Below are positions 27,168 to 36,358 of a stretch of DNA of 64,000 nucleotides, piece after piece. The stretch's first letter is position 1. Each line of letters starts with the position of its first letter. A program made the position numbers and the translations under genes. The stretch is from an uncultured Mollicutes bacterium (GTDB lineage: Bacteria > Bacillota_I > Bacilli_A > Acholeplasmatales > Anaeroplasmataceae). The stretch lies in assembly GCA_945923475.1 (NCBI GenBank), contig CAMELE010000009.1, positions 1 through 64,000 on the forward strand, given 5' to 3'. The notes under the pieces are model-generated. The model made no database searches and had not been told where the DNA came from. It saw only the letters and a program-made list of their open reading frames with translations.

Positions 27168-27899
27168 ATGGCAAAACTAACAATTGAAATCTATGCTAAA
27201 GCATTAGCAAGAAGAACAACATTCGATTTAGTTATTCCATCATTAAATCTTCATGGATGCTTAAATAATGAGAATGAACATTATTATGAAAATCTTGAGA
27301 AAACATATCCATTAGTTATATTTCTACATGGTTTTGGGGATAATGCAAATGCGTGGCAAAATAATACTCAAGTAATAAAACTATGTGAAGAAAACAAAAT
27401 TGCAGCGTGCTTTATTAATGGAGATAATAAATGGTATCTTAATATGGGGCCAATAGATGACTATTATTCTTTAATAGAAAGAGATATATTAGACTATTTA
27501 TATGGTAATTTCCGTTGCTTATCAAGAAATATGCCTTTAGGAATTGCTGGAGTCTCAATGGGTGGTTATGGTGCTTTGTATCATTATTTGAACAATACAA
27601 ATAAATATCAAGCATGTATTGCATTATCTCCTGCGACAAAGCCTGATTCATTAGATGAGTCAAAATATGGTAGTCTTAAGGATTTATTCTTAGTAAGAAA
27701 AAATGATAAATTAAACATTTATTTATCAGTTGGTACAAAAGATTTTATTTATAATGCATCAAAGGAATTTGATACATTCTTATCAGAAAATAAGATAAAT
27801 GTTAGCTATAAGATTATTGAAGGTGCTGATCATTCGTGGAATACATGGAATAATCAAACATTAGAAGTTATAAATTATTTAAAAAAAATAGGTTTTTAG
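27168..27899 (+). CDS. Alpha/beta-hydrolase esterase (EstA / feruloyl esterase-like)
   Basis: This is a 243-residue cytoplasmic esterase of the esterase-D/tributyrin esterase group. The oxyanion and nucleophile segments are FLHGFGDNANAWQNN and GVSMGGYGALYH (GxSxG), with the catalytic His in GADHSWNTWN near the C-terminus. No signal peptide is present, so it acts on imported substrate. In this operon it probably removes acyl groups (acetyl, feruloyl or similar) from the glycoside brought in by the transporter; that substrate is an inference. It starts 1 nt after the binding-protein stop. Confidence 0.87.
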   Translation: MAKLTIEIYAKALARRTTFDLVIPSLNLHGCLNNENEHYYENLEKTYPLVIFLHGFGDNANAWQNNTQVIKLCEENKIAACFINGDNKWYLNMGPIDDYYSLIERDILDYLYGNFRCLSRNMPLGIAGVSMGGYGALYHYLNNTNKYQACIALSPATKPDSLDESKYGSLKDLFLVRKNDKLNIYLSVGTKDFIYNASKEFDTFLSENKINVSYKIIEGADHSWNTWNNQTLEVINYLKKIGF

Positions 27900-27917
27900 A
27901 AAAGAAAGGATGATAAA

Positions 27918-29687
27918 ATGAAAAAAATTAAATTATTATTTGGATGTACTTTAAGTGTTTTAAGTTTAGCTGCTTTAATTGGATGTAAAGGTGGTTCAGA
28001 TACTACAACTAATAATCAAACTACTGTTCAAACCTCTCAAACACCAGCATTTGATGTTAATTCGGTTATCGCTAATTATAAAAGCAGTGTAGAGGGAACT
28101 GTAAAATTAACATATAAGACTGATTATATTGTGGATGTTAATGCTAATGGTGGTAATGCTAATATGGAGGCGTTTAAGCATCATATTGTATCTAATAATA
28201 CAGTTGAAATGGATCTTGGAAGTGATTTATACATTTATGTAAAGAAGGATAAGCAAGATCTTAAGGTAAGTGAAGATGTAACTACTACAGAAGCTTTACT
28301 ATATAAGGATGGCATAAAATACTATTATTTAACATCTACAACAAGTAAAGTCGAGGTTTCAGCTGATAAGGCTAAAGAAAAGGTTGGTGAAATTTTTTCG
28401 GAAATGACAGAGGAGCAAGCTGGAATAATTACACTTGATAGCTTGATTTATAATAGTACCTCTAAGGACTATGAATTAAAAAATTTTGGTTTAACTGAAA
28501 CATTTGTTGCCTCTGATTTAAATGATCCTGTTTATTCTACAGGTAGTGTAGCTGGTGGCCTAAGCGTTTTATATAAACCTGAATATGTTGGATATCATAC
28601 AGATGGTGGTTGGTCAGATTTTTCTAATAAAACTGATAATTATGCAGCATTATGTGAGGTAGAAACAAATAATCTTGGCTATGTTACAAAATGGAAGGAA
28701 ACATATAATAAGGCAAGTCTTGACTTTGCAATTATGAATCCAGCTCCTACTGTTAGTATAACTGGTACAAGAGAATTTATTTCTTCATATGGTGATACAT
28801 TAACAAAGAAAAATGCCTTAGCTGAAGTAAAGGCTACAGCTAAATATGAAGCTGTTGCAAATGGTACTTATCAGGTTAAAACATGTGCTATGGGTGATTT
28901 TGCTAATATGACAGATGTAGAAAATGGCGCTTCAATTGAAGTTGGTAAGATTCTTTGTATTAAACCAACTGCAAATGAAGGATATAAAGTAAAGAGTGTT
29001 GCCATAAATGATGTAGCTACACCATTAGTGAATCCTTCTCAAGCAGGTGGATGGTATTGCTATACTATTATTGCAGGAGAAAATAATATTGCAGTTGAAT
29101 TTGAAGCTCAAGAAGGTGTTGTATTCTCACAATCAGCAAATGGAACATATACTGTATCATCTTTTGAATTAAACGGACAAACTCCTACTAATTTTGTTCA
29201 ATTAACATCAGGAGATAAGGTTGATGCTGGAAAATGGTTAGGTGTAAAGTGTACTCCTGAAGAAGGCTATGTCGTTGATAGTGTTAAAGTTAATGGTACT
29301 GATGCTACATTAATGGGTGGATATTATTGCTCAAAGGTAGTAGAAGGCACAGTAGTATTTGAAGTTGTTGTAACATTTAAAGCATCACAGCCTGTTGATC
29401 CAACAGCTACAATTAATGTAACAAATTCATCTAATGTTGAATATCAACTTCAATCATTTGTCTATGGACAAAATGGACCTTCTAATTATCAAGTAATTAC
29501 TGATGGTAAAATTACATCTGGTCAAACTATTTGGGGAGCAATCGTAGTTTCAAGTAGTACTAGTGTTACAGTAACAGTTAATGGTACAGTTACTAATGTA
29601 AATATTCCTAATGGTCAAAATATATTCTATTGCTTCGCAGTTTCTACAGGTGGAGCATATGAGGTTGTAATAACTATAAATCAATAA
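27918..29687 (+). CDS. Lipoprotein with three tandem C-terminal repeats
   Basis: This 589-residue secreted lipoprotein has a signal peptide ending in AALIGC (Cys at about 23) and a Thr/Gln-rich spacer. The N-terminal domain (about 45-285) is unrecognised. The C-terminus holds three repeats of about 80-90 residues. Each begins with a strand like NGTYQV or NGTYTV (the third is NVEYQL), contains a GD/GQ turn, and ends with a conserved aromatic-Tyr-Cys triplet (GWYCYT, GYYCSK, IFYCFA). The first two also share EGYxVxSVxxN. They resemble divergent InlB-B or Big-type surface repeats. It may capture the substrate for the transporter. It is followed by a terminator, so later genes may also need their own promoter. 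Confidence 0.8.
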   Translation: MKKIKLLFGCTLSVLSLAALIGCKGGSDTTTNNQTTVQTSQTPAFDVNSVIANYKSSVEGTVKLTYKTDYIVDVNANGGNANMEAFKHHIVSNNTVEMDLGSDLYIYVKKDKQDLKVSEDVTTTEALLYKDGIKYYYLTSTTSKVEVSADKAKEKVGEIFSEMTEEQAGIITLDSLIYNSTSKDYELKNFGLTETFVASDLNDPVYSTGSVAGGLSVLYKPEYVGYHTDGGWSDFSNKTDNYAALCEVETNNLGYVTKWKETYNKASLDFAIMNPAPTVSITGTREFISSYGDTLTKKNALAEVKATAKYEAVANGTYQVKTCAMGDFANMTDVENGASIEVGKILCIKPTANEGYKVKSVAINDVATPLVNPSQAGGWYCYTIIAGENNIAVEFEAQEGVVFSQSANGTYTVSSFELNGQTPTNFVQLTSGDKVDAGKWLGVKCTPEEGYVVDSVKVNGTDATLMGGYYCSKVVEGTVVFEVVVTFKASQPVDPTATINVTNSSNVEYQLQSFVYGQNGPSNYQVITDGKITSGQTIWGAIVVSSSTSVTVTVNGTVTNVNIPNGQNIFYCFAVSTGGAYEVVITINQ

Positions 29688-29695
29688 TATATATT

Positions 29696-29725
29696 TAAGC
29701 CCTAAAAAGGGCTTAGATATATTTT
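29696..29725 (+). terminator. Terminator inside the sugar locus
   Basis: TAAGCCC (29696-29702) pairs with GGGCTTA (29709-29715), followed by GATATATTTTT. It could end or attenuate the first half of the operon after the lipoprotein gene and so lower expression of the enzyme genes relative to the transporter. Confidence 0.65.
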
Positions 29726-29797
29726 TAAGAATTAATCTAGTAATTTAAGCTGAAAGGATTGTTAATCAGATAAATAGGTTGATTACAGGTGAAAAAT

Positions 29798-30643
29798 ATG
29801 AATCTAGCGAAAAATGAAGATTTAAAAAATAAAGTTATTGTAATTACAGGTGGTGGAGGTGTAATATGCTCTGCAATAGCTGAAGGATTTTGTATGGCAG
29901 GTGCCAAGGTTGCACTTTTAAACTTAAGTCTAGAGGCAGCATCCACAAAAGCAGAAGAGTTAACTAATAAAGGCTATATTGCTAAGGCATATCAATGCAA
30001 TGTGTTGAAGAAGGATGAGCTTATTAGAGCTCACGATGAAATTGTTAAAGATCTAGGTCCATGTGATGTGCTAATCAATGGAGCTGGTGGAAATAATGCA
30101 AAAGCAAATACTGATAACGAATTCTTTGAAAAAAATGATTTAGGTGAACTTAAAACCTTCTTTGATTTAGATGAAAGTGGAATTGAATTTGTTTTTAATT
30201 TAAATTTTTTAGGAACATTGTTACCATCTCAGGTTTTCGCACGTGATATGATTGGAAGAAGTGGATGCTCAATTATTAATATTTCTTCGATGAATGCATT
30301 TACACCACTGACTAAAATTCCTGCATATAGTGCTGCAAAAGCTGCTGTGTCTAATTTTACTCAATGGCTTGCTGTTCACTTCTCTCATGTTGGTATTAGG
30401 TGTAATGCAATTGCTCCTGGCTTCTTAGTTACATCTCAAAATCACGATTTGCTATTTGATAAGAATGAAAAGCCAACTCAAAGAGCCCAAAAAATCTTAA
30501 AAAATACTCCAGTTGAGCGATTTGGTTCACCTGCTGAAATGGTTGGGCCAACGCTATTTCTTGCCAATCCAAACGCATCTGGCTTTGTAAATGGTGTTGT
30601 TTTACCGATTGATGGTGGCTTTAATGCTTATTCTGGAGTATAG
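29798..30643 (+). CDS. uxuB: SDR-family D-mannonate oxidoreductase
   Basis: This 281-residue short-chain dehydrogenase interconverts fructuronate and mannonate with NAD(P)H. The cofactor loop is ITGGGGVICSAIAEGF, a pattern typical of UxuB-type SDRs. The catalytic Ser is in INISSMNAF and the Tyr-Lys pair in AYSAAKAAV; AIAPGFLVTSQN and the C-terminal PIDGGFNAYSGV also fit. The GTG at 29789 is an alternative start, but AGGTGA lies just before ATG 29798. The next gene encodes mannonate dehydratase, which strongly supports the assignment. Confidence 0.88.
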   Translation: MNLAKNEDLKNKVIVITGGGGVICSAIAEGFCMAGAKVALLNLSLEAASTKAEELTNKGYIAKAYQCNVLKKDELIRAHDEIVKDLGPCDVLINGAGGNNAKANTDNEFFEKNDLGELKTFFDLDESGIEFVFNLNFLGTLLPSQVFARDMIGRSGCSIINISSMNAFTPLTKIPAYSAAKAAVSNFTQWLAVHFSHVGIRCNAIAPGFLVTSQNHDLLFDKNEKPTQRAQKILKNTPVERFGSPAEMVGPTLFLANPNASGFVNGVVLPIDGGFNAYSGV

Positions 30644-30658
30644 TAGGAGGAATACATT

Positions 30659-31717
30659 ATGAAGATGACATTTAGATGGTATGGATATGATGACAAAAAT
30701 ACGCTTAATTATATAAGACAAATTCCTGGAGTTACAGGAGTTGTAACTGCATTATATACAGTACCAGTTGGTAACGTTTGGCCTGAGGATGAGGTAAAAA
30801 AACTAAAGGTATACGTTAATTCATATGGCCTTGAAATGGAGGTTATTGAATCAGTACCTGTATCTGAGGATATCAAGCTTAGAAAGGGTGATTACAAAAA
30901 GCATATTGAAAATTTTAAGGAAAATATTCGAATTTTAGCTCGTAATGGAGTTAAATGCATTTGCTATAATTTTATGCCTGTATTTGATTGGACCCGCTCT
31001 CAGCTTAATCATAAGCTTTCTGATGGTTCAAATGCTTTAGTATATTACAAGGAAGATGTTGCAAAACTAGATCCAACTAAGCTAACTTTACCAGGTTGGG
31101 ATTCATCATATCAGCCAAATGAAGTAAAGAAGCTTATAGCTCAATACCAAGAACTAGGTGAAGATGGCTTATGGAATAATCTTAAGCTCTTTTTAGAGGA
31201 GATTATTCCAGTTGCCAAAGAATGTGATGTATTAATGGCTATTCATCCAGATGATCCTGCGTGGCCTATTTTTGGAATTCCAAGAATTATTACTAATGAG
31301 AAGAATCTTGATCGTTTTTTAAGCCTTGTGGATGATCATTACAATGGTTTAACATTATGCTCTGGTTCTCTTGGAACTAATCCTAATAACAATATGGTTC
31401 GTATCTTTAAAAAATATGCAGAAATGGATCGTATTCATTTTGCTCATATTAGAAATATAAAAATTGTTGGAGATCAATCATTTGAGGAATCAGCGCATTA
31501 CTCAAAATGTGGATCGCTTGATATGGTTGGTATGATTAAGGCATTGCATGATGCAGGATTTAATAAGTATATTCGCCCCGATCATGGAAGAATGATTTGG
31601 GATGAGAATGCTAAACCAGGATATGGATTATATGATAGAGCATTAGGCTCAATGTATATTACTGGCATTTGGGAAACACTTGATAGAATTGATAATAAGA
31701 AAGAAGAGATATTATGA
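30659..31717 (+). CDS. uxuA: D-mannonate dehydratase
   Basis: UxuA (352 aa) is a TIM-barrel, Mn-dependent enzyme that converts D-mannonate to 2-keto-3-deoxygluconate. Family segments are TFRWYGYDD at the start, NFMPVFDWTRS, MAIHPDDPAWPIFGIPRI, TLCSGSLG, FAHIRN and RPDHGRMIWDE near the end. Length is about that of Firmicutes UxuA. TAGGAGGA precedes the ATG. Its TGA stop overlaps the start of the next gene. Glucuronate isomerase and KDG kinase are not in the window. Confidence 0.96.
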   Translation: MKMTFRWYGYDDKNTLNYIRQIPGVTGVVTALYTVPVGNVWPEDEVKKLKVYVNSYGLEMEVIESVPVSEDIKLRKGDYKKHIENFKENIRILARNGVKCICYNFMPVFDWTRSQLNHKLSDGSNALVYYKEDVAKLDPTKLTLPGWDSSYQPNEVKKLIAQYQELGEDGLWNNLKLFLEEIIPVAKECDVLMAIHPDDPAWPIFGIPRIITNEKNLDRFLSLVDDHYNGLTLCSGSLGTNPNNNMVRIFKKYAEMDRIHFAHIRNIKIVGDQSFEESAHYSKCGSLDMVGMIKALHDAGFNKYIRPDHGRMIWDENAKPGYGLYDRALGSMYITGIWETLDRIDNKKEEIL

Positions 31718-33657
31718 AATTATTAGAGCCTTTAAAAATTGGTAATATTACTCTAAAGAATAGAATTATGTTTCCACCTTTGACAACTGGTTATGAGGAA
31801 AAGGATGGTTCTATTGGTAATCATTCATTTAATTTTTATAAAAGATTAGCTGAGGGAGGTGCAGGATATATTGTTATTGGAGATGTTACACCTATAATGA
31901 ACTTTTCCCCTGCCCCTAAACTATTTAATGATTCACAGATTGTTAGCTATAAAAAACTAGCCGATGCAGTTCATGAATATGGCTGCAAATTAGGTGTGCA
32001 AATATTTCACCCAGAATATCATGCTGAAAAGATAATGAGCTTGTTTATTTCTGGCAAGCAAAAAGAAGCCTATGATTTATTACATTATGATATGATTCAT
32101 TTTGTTAGCGAGGTAACAAAAGAAGAATTATTAGATATTTGTGATAAAATTTGTAAATGTGCTCAAAGAGCATATAAAGCAGGAGTAGATGTCTGCGAAA
32201 TTCATGGTGATCGTTTGTGTGGGTCATTATGCTCAACTATTTTAAATCATCGTAACGATGAATTTGGTGGATCTTTTGATAACAGAATTAGATTTGCATT
32301 ATTAGTTGTAGATGGAATCAAGAGTCTATGTCCTGAAATGACAATTGAATATAAGCTACCTATTGTTACAAAGCAAAAGGATGGAACATTACAAGGAAAG
32401 GGTGGCTTAGAAATCGAAGAAGCAATTAAATTTGCAAAAATTCTTGAAAAGCATGGCGTTGATTCAATTCATGTTGCCCAAGCAAATCACACAGGTAATA
32501 TGAATGATACAATTCCTGCAATGGGCACAAGACCATATGGATTTATGATTGAGGAAACAAAGTCTATCAAAAAGGTTGTTAGTATTCCTGTATCATTTGT
32601 TGGTCGTATTACATCAGCTCAAATGGCTGAATCTCTTATTCAAAGTGGTGTATGTGACTATGTTGCATTTGGTAGAAATTTACTTACTGACCCGTATCTT
32701 CCAAAACGTCTAGAATCTGGTGATATGAGTATTATTCGTCGTTGTATGATGTGTAACAAAGGATGTACAGATTCAATAATGTCAAGACGCTTTATTTCTT
32801 GTGTTTTAAATGCAGAAAATGGTTATGAAGATAAAAGAATAATTACTAAGGCTACAAATATCAAAAAAGTTTTAGTAGTTGGTGCTGGTATAGCTGGACT
32901 TGAGGCTACTCGAGTTTTATCGCTTAGAGGTCACAAGGTTACACTTCTTGAAAAGGAGTATAAGCTTGGAGGGCAAATTAACATAGCATGTATACCACCT
33001 CGTAAGGAGGAAATGCGTAGATCAGTTTTATTCTATGAGCAAATTCTGCCTAGACTTGAGAATGTAACTGTAAAGCTTGGCCATTCATTTAAACCAGAGG
33101 ATGCAAAAGGATTTGACGAAGTTATTATTGCTACAGGTGCAAAGAGCCTTCATCCTAATATTCCTGGTATTGATAACATTAACGTTCTTGACTCATGGGA
33201 TATTTTAAAGGGTACAAAAGAGGTGTATGGAAAGGTTGCTGTTTGTGGTGGAGGACTTGTTGGAGCCGAAACAGCTGAATATATTGCATCTAAGGGCTAT
33301 GATGTTACAATAATTGAAATGAAAGAGAAAATAGCTCAAGATGAATCTAGTACAATTTTACCTTCAATGATGTCAGACTTTAAAAAATATGATACAAAGC
33401 TATTACCTTTACATAAGATATTAGAATTTAAGCTAAATGGAGTTTTAACAGAAATTATTGATAAAGATGGAAATAAGGTAAGCGAAGAATTTATTGAAGC
33501 AGATACAATTGTAAATGCTTTATCATCTGTAAAGGTTATTCCTTGTGTAGATGGAATTAATGTACCAATTCATTATATTGGTGATTGTGGTGGACAAAGA
33601 CCATCAAATATTGAAAATGCAGTTAAAAGTGCTTATGATTGCGCAGTAAGCATTTAG
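31714..33657 (+). CDS. NADH:flavin oxidoreductase with 4Fe-4S and FAD domains
   Basis: This 647-residue enzyme has the layout of 2,4-dienoyl-CoA reductase, 2-enoate reductase and BaiCD/BaiH. Residues 1-340 are an FMN barrel (KNRIMFPPLTTGY, EIHGDRLCGSLCSTILNHRND). The cluster ligands are CMMCNKGC plus a later Cys in FISCVLN. The C-terminal half binds FAD (VVGAGIAGLEATRVL) and NAD (VCGGGLVGAETAEYIA). Such enzymes reduce activated double bonds or oxidise related metabolites. In this locus it could act on an aglycone or hydroxycinnamate freed by the esterase and glycosidase (inference). It overlaps uxuA by 4 bases. Confidence 0.9.
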   Translation: MKLLEPLKIGNITLKNRIMFPPLTTGYEEKDGSIGNHSFNFYKRLAEGGAGYIVIGDVTPIMNFSPAPKLFNDSQIVSYKKLADAVHEYGCKLGVQIFHPEYHAEKIMSLFISGKQKEAYDLLHYDMIHFVSEVTKEELLDICDKICKCAQRAYKAGVDVCEIHGDRLCGSLCSTILNHRNDEFGGSFDNRIRFALLVVDGIKSLCPEMTIEYKLPIVTKQKDGTLQGKGGLEIEEAIKFAKILEKHGVDSIHVAQANHTGNMNDTIPAMGTRPYGFMIEETKSIKKVVSIPVSFVGRITSAQMAESLIQSGVCDYVAFGRNLLTDPYLPKRLESGDMSIIRRCMMCNKGCTDSIMSRRFISCVLNAENGYEDKRIITKATNIKKVLVVGAGIAGLEATRVLSLRGHKVTLLEKEYKLGGQINIACIPPRKEEMRRSVLFYEQILPRLENVTVKLGHSFKPEDAKGFDEVIIATGAKSLHPNIPGIDNINVLDSWDILKGTKEVYGKVAVCGGGLVGAETAEYIASKGYDVTIIEMKEKIAQDESSTILPSMMSDFKKYDTKLLPLHKILEFKLNGVLTEIIDKDGNKVSEEFIEADTIVNALSSVKVIPCVDGINVPIHYIGDCGGQRPSNIENAVKSAYDCAVSI

Positions 33658-33673
33658 TAAATAGGAGGGGTAT

Positions 33674-35428
33674 ATGGTTGATTTAACAAAACGTCCATTT
33701 TACTTATCTATGAAACAAATAAACTGGGTTGAAAAAACTTTGAATCAAATGAGTGAAGTGGAAAAACTTGAGCAATTGTTTATTGATCTTGTTAATACAA
33801 ATGATAAAACTACAATTGATAATTTATGTAAAACGCGTCGCTTTGGTGGTGTAAGATATGGAAATCGACCTGCTAAGATGATCCTTGAGCAAAATAACTT
33901 TCTCCAGGCAGCATCTAAAATCCCTCTTTTAATTGCTTGCAATGCTGAAAGTGGTGGTTCTGGTGCTGCTGCGGGTGGAACAGAAGTTGGTAATGGTATT
34001 AAAATAGGAGCTACAGGAGATTATAATTACGCATATCAATTAGGTTATATTTCGGGAATGGAAGGTAAAGCAATTGGCTGTAATATGACATTTGCACCTG
34101 TGGTGGATATAAATATGAACTTTCATAATCCAATTATTTCTTTAAGGAGCTTTGGTAGTAGTAAAGAATTAGTTAAACGATGCGGAATTGAATATTTGAA
34201 GGGTGCTCATAAAGCAGGTATTGCTTGCGCAGCTAAGCATTTTCCTGGGGATGGTGTTGATGAAAGAGATCAGCATTTATCGTATAGTGTTAACAGCTTA
34301 TCCATTGATGAGTGGGATAATACATTCGGTGATGTTTATAAAGGATTGATAGAGGAAGATTTAGATGCGATAATGATAGGCCATATAATGCTGCCAAGCT
34401 ATCAAAAATACTTTAATCCTAATATGAGTGATTCAGATTGGCTACCAGCAACCTTATCAAAGGAAATTGTTACAAATTTATTGAGAGATAAGCTAGGCTT
34501 TAATGGATTAGTACTGACTGATGCTTCACATATGGTTGGATTAACTGGTATAATGAAAAGAGAGGATATTATTCCTACGGCAATTAATGCTGGCTGTGAT
34601 ATGATTTTATTTTATAATGATTTTGAAGAGGATTTATCTTATGCAAAAAAAGCATTAGAAAATAATGTGATATCGTTAGAGCGTTTAAATGATGCGGTTA
34701 GACGTATTTTAGGTCTTAAAGCTCATCTAGCATTAAATGAATCTAATAATCAACTTACTGATGCTTCATTATCTGGTTTTGCGAAAGAAGAATATTTAAA
34801 TGTTGCTAAGGAAATATCAGCAAAAGCAATAACACTGGTCAAAAACAACCAACAAGGTTTACTACCAATAACTACACAAAAATATCATCGAATTCTATTG
34901 GTTTCTCAGGAATCAACAAATTTATTATCTAAATTTTCAAATTCACTTAGTAAGGAAAAAAACTATGCTGAAGTATTTAAGGAACTACTTGAGGCTGAAG
35001 GCTTTGAGGTAGAAATATTTGAATCACTTGAGCGAAAACTAGAAGGTGCGAGTAAAGAGGAATTATTTAAAATTATGAATAATCTATATTCTCAAAAGAC
35101 ATCAATAGCTTCTGTTAAGGAAAAATATGATTTGATAATTCATTTAGCGAATGTTGGTGGAAATGGAACTGTTCAAAGATTAAATTGGGCATTTACTAAA
35201 GGATCATTAGATGTTCCTTGGTATTCCCATGAACTACCAGTTATATTTATCTCTCTAGCATGTCCGTTTCATTTATTTGATGTCCCCGAGGTTCAAACAT
35301 ATATCAATGCATATGACAAGCAACCTCATACTTTAGCCTCAATAGTTAGAAAGCTTACAGGTAAGGAAAGCTTTTTAGGTAAATCTCCAGTTGATGCCTT
35401 CTGTGGAAGAAATGAGTTGAAATTATGA
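33674..35428 (+). CDS. Glycoside hydrolase family 3 enzyme
   Basis: This is a 584-residue GH3 enzyme of the short NagZ-like type with a second domain. Segments are PLLIACNAESGG, FAPVVDINMNFHNPII, AKHFPGDGVDERDQH (substrate loop), and GLVLTDASHMVG, whose Asp is the nucleophile. Residues about 385-584 form the alpha/beta C-terminal domain with ITLVKNNQQGLLPI. No signal peptide is present, so it cleaves glycosides inside the cell after import. Specificity (beta-N-acetylhexosaminidase, beta-xylosidase or beta-glucosidase) cannot be fixed by sight. GGAGGGG precedes the ATG. Confidence 0.9.
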   Translation: MVDLTKRPFYLSMKQINWVEKTLNQMSEVEKLEQLFIDLVNTNDKTTIDNLCKTRRFGGVRYGNRPAKMILEQNNFLQAASKIPLLIACNAESGGSGAAAGGTEVGNGIKIGATGDYNYAYQLGYISGMEGKAIGCNMTFAPVVDINMNFHNPIISLRSFGSSKELVKRCGIEYLKGAHKAGIACAAKHFPGDGVDERDQHLSYSVNSLSIDEWDNTFGDVYKGLIEEDLDAIMIGHIMLPSYQKYFNPNMSDSDWLPATLSKEIVTNLLRDKLGFNGLVLTDASHMVGLTGIMKREDIIPTAINAGCDMILFYNDFEEDLSYAKKALENNVISLERLNDAVRRILGLKAHLALNESNNQLTDASLSGFAKEEYLNVAKEISAKAITLVKNNQQGLLPITTQKYHRILLVSQESTNLLSKFSNSLSKEKNYAEVFKELLEAEGFEVEIFESLERKLEGASKEELFKIMNNLYSQKTSIASVKEKYDLIIHLANVGGNGTVQRLNWAFTKGSLDVPWYSHELPVIFISLACPFHLFDVPEVQTYINAYDKQPHTLASIVRKLTGKESFLGKSPVDAFCGRNELKL

Positions 35429-36258
35429 AAAAAATTAGTGAATTTATTCCCCAATATAGCTTTTTAGTTTGTGTTGATAGTGATGGATGTGCCATCGATT
35501 CAATGAGAATTAAGCATGAAAAATGCTTCGGAAGAGCATTAATTGAAATTTGGAATTTAGAAAATAAAAAAGAAATCTGTCACAAAATTTGGAATGATGT
35601 TAATCTTTATTCAAAATCAAGAGGCATCAATCGATTTCTAGCTCTTGAAAAAGTCCTTAAAAGAATTAACGATGAGATTATTTATATCGAAGGATTAAAT
35701 GATTTAACTCAGTATATTAAGGATAATAAAGTCTACTCAAATGCTTCCTTAACAGAATATATTAAAGAACATGAATCAAATATGTTGAAAAAGTGCCTTG
35801 ATTGGTCTAATCTGACAAATAAGTATATTAAAGGTCTTAACCCTCTTGATGTGGTTGAATTCCCGTATGTTAAGGGACAATTGAATAAAATTGCCTTAAA
35901 GGCTGATGTAGCTGTTGTATCTAGTGCTAATTATGAGGCTATTACGGAAGAATGGAATCGCTTAGGACTAAGTAATTTTGTTGCAGTATGCTGTACACAA
36001 AATGATGGTTCAAAGGAAGAATGTCTTGAAAAACTTGCAAAAAACTACAAAACATCTAATGTGATAATGATCGGTGATAGTCCAGGAGATTTAGAAGCCG
36101 CAAGAAAGAATGGAATATATTTTTATCCGATTCTTGTTAACAAGGAAGATGATTCATGGAAAAGAATTAATTCATATTTAGATTTATTTTTTAGTAATCA
36201 ATTAGATTATTGTCAACAAAGATTAATTGATCAATTTGAGAGTAATTTGATAATATAA
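35425..36258 (+). CDS. HAD-superfamily hydrolase
   Basis: This 277-residue protein has the HAD core: nucleophile motif VCVDSDGCAIDSM (Asp18, Asp20), motif II VVSSANYEAI, a Lys in the middle region, and VIMIGDSPGDLEAARKNG as the metal-binding end motif. The cap is helical and inserted after motif I. It starts within the stop of the GH3 gene (ATGA overlap) and ends the sugar locus. It probably dephosphorylates a small phosphorylated sugar or acts as a repair phosphatase. The substrate is unknown. Confidence 0.85.
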   Translation: MKKISEFIPQYSFLVCVDSDGCAIDSMRIKHEKCFGRALIEIWNLENKKEICHKIWNDVNLYSKSRGINRFLALEKVLKRINDEIIYIEGLNDLTQYIKDNKVYSNASLTEYIKEHESNMLKKCLDWSNLTNKYIKGLNPLDVVEFPYVKGQLNKIALKADVAVVSSANYEAITEEWNRLGLSNFVAVCCTQNDGSKEECLEKLAKNYKTSNVIMIGDSPGDLEAARKNGIYFYPILVNKEDDSWKRINSYLDLFFSNQLDYCQQRLIDQFESNLII

Positions 36259-36358
36259 ATTATTTAATAATAGTAAATATGACTTATAAAATCTAAAACT
36301 AAAATATAATTATTTTATATTAGAATTAAGATGACACTTATAGCTGGTTTTATAAAAA

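Noticed and set aside
30659-35428. Use of TGA as tryptophan, considered because of the Mollicutes-like AT content
   Set aside because: TGA ends uxuA, the GH3 gene, the C_GCAxxG gene and plsY, and Trp is written TGG throughout.
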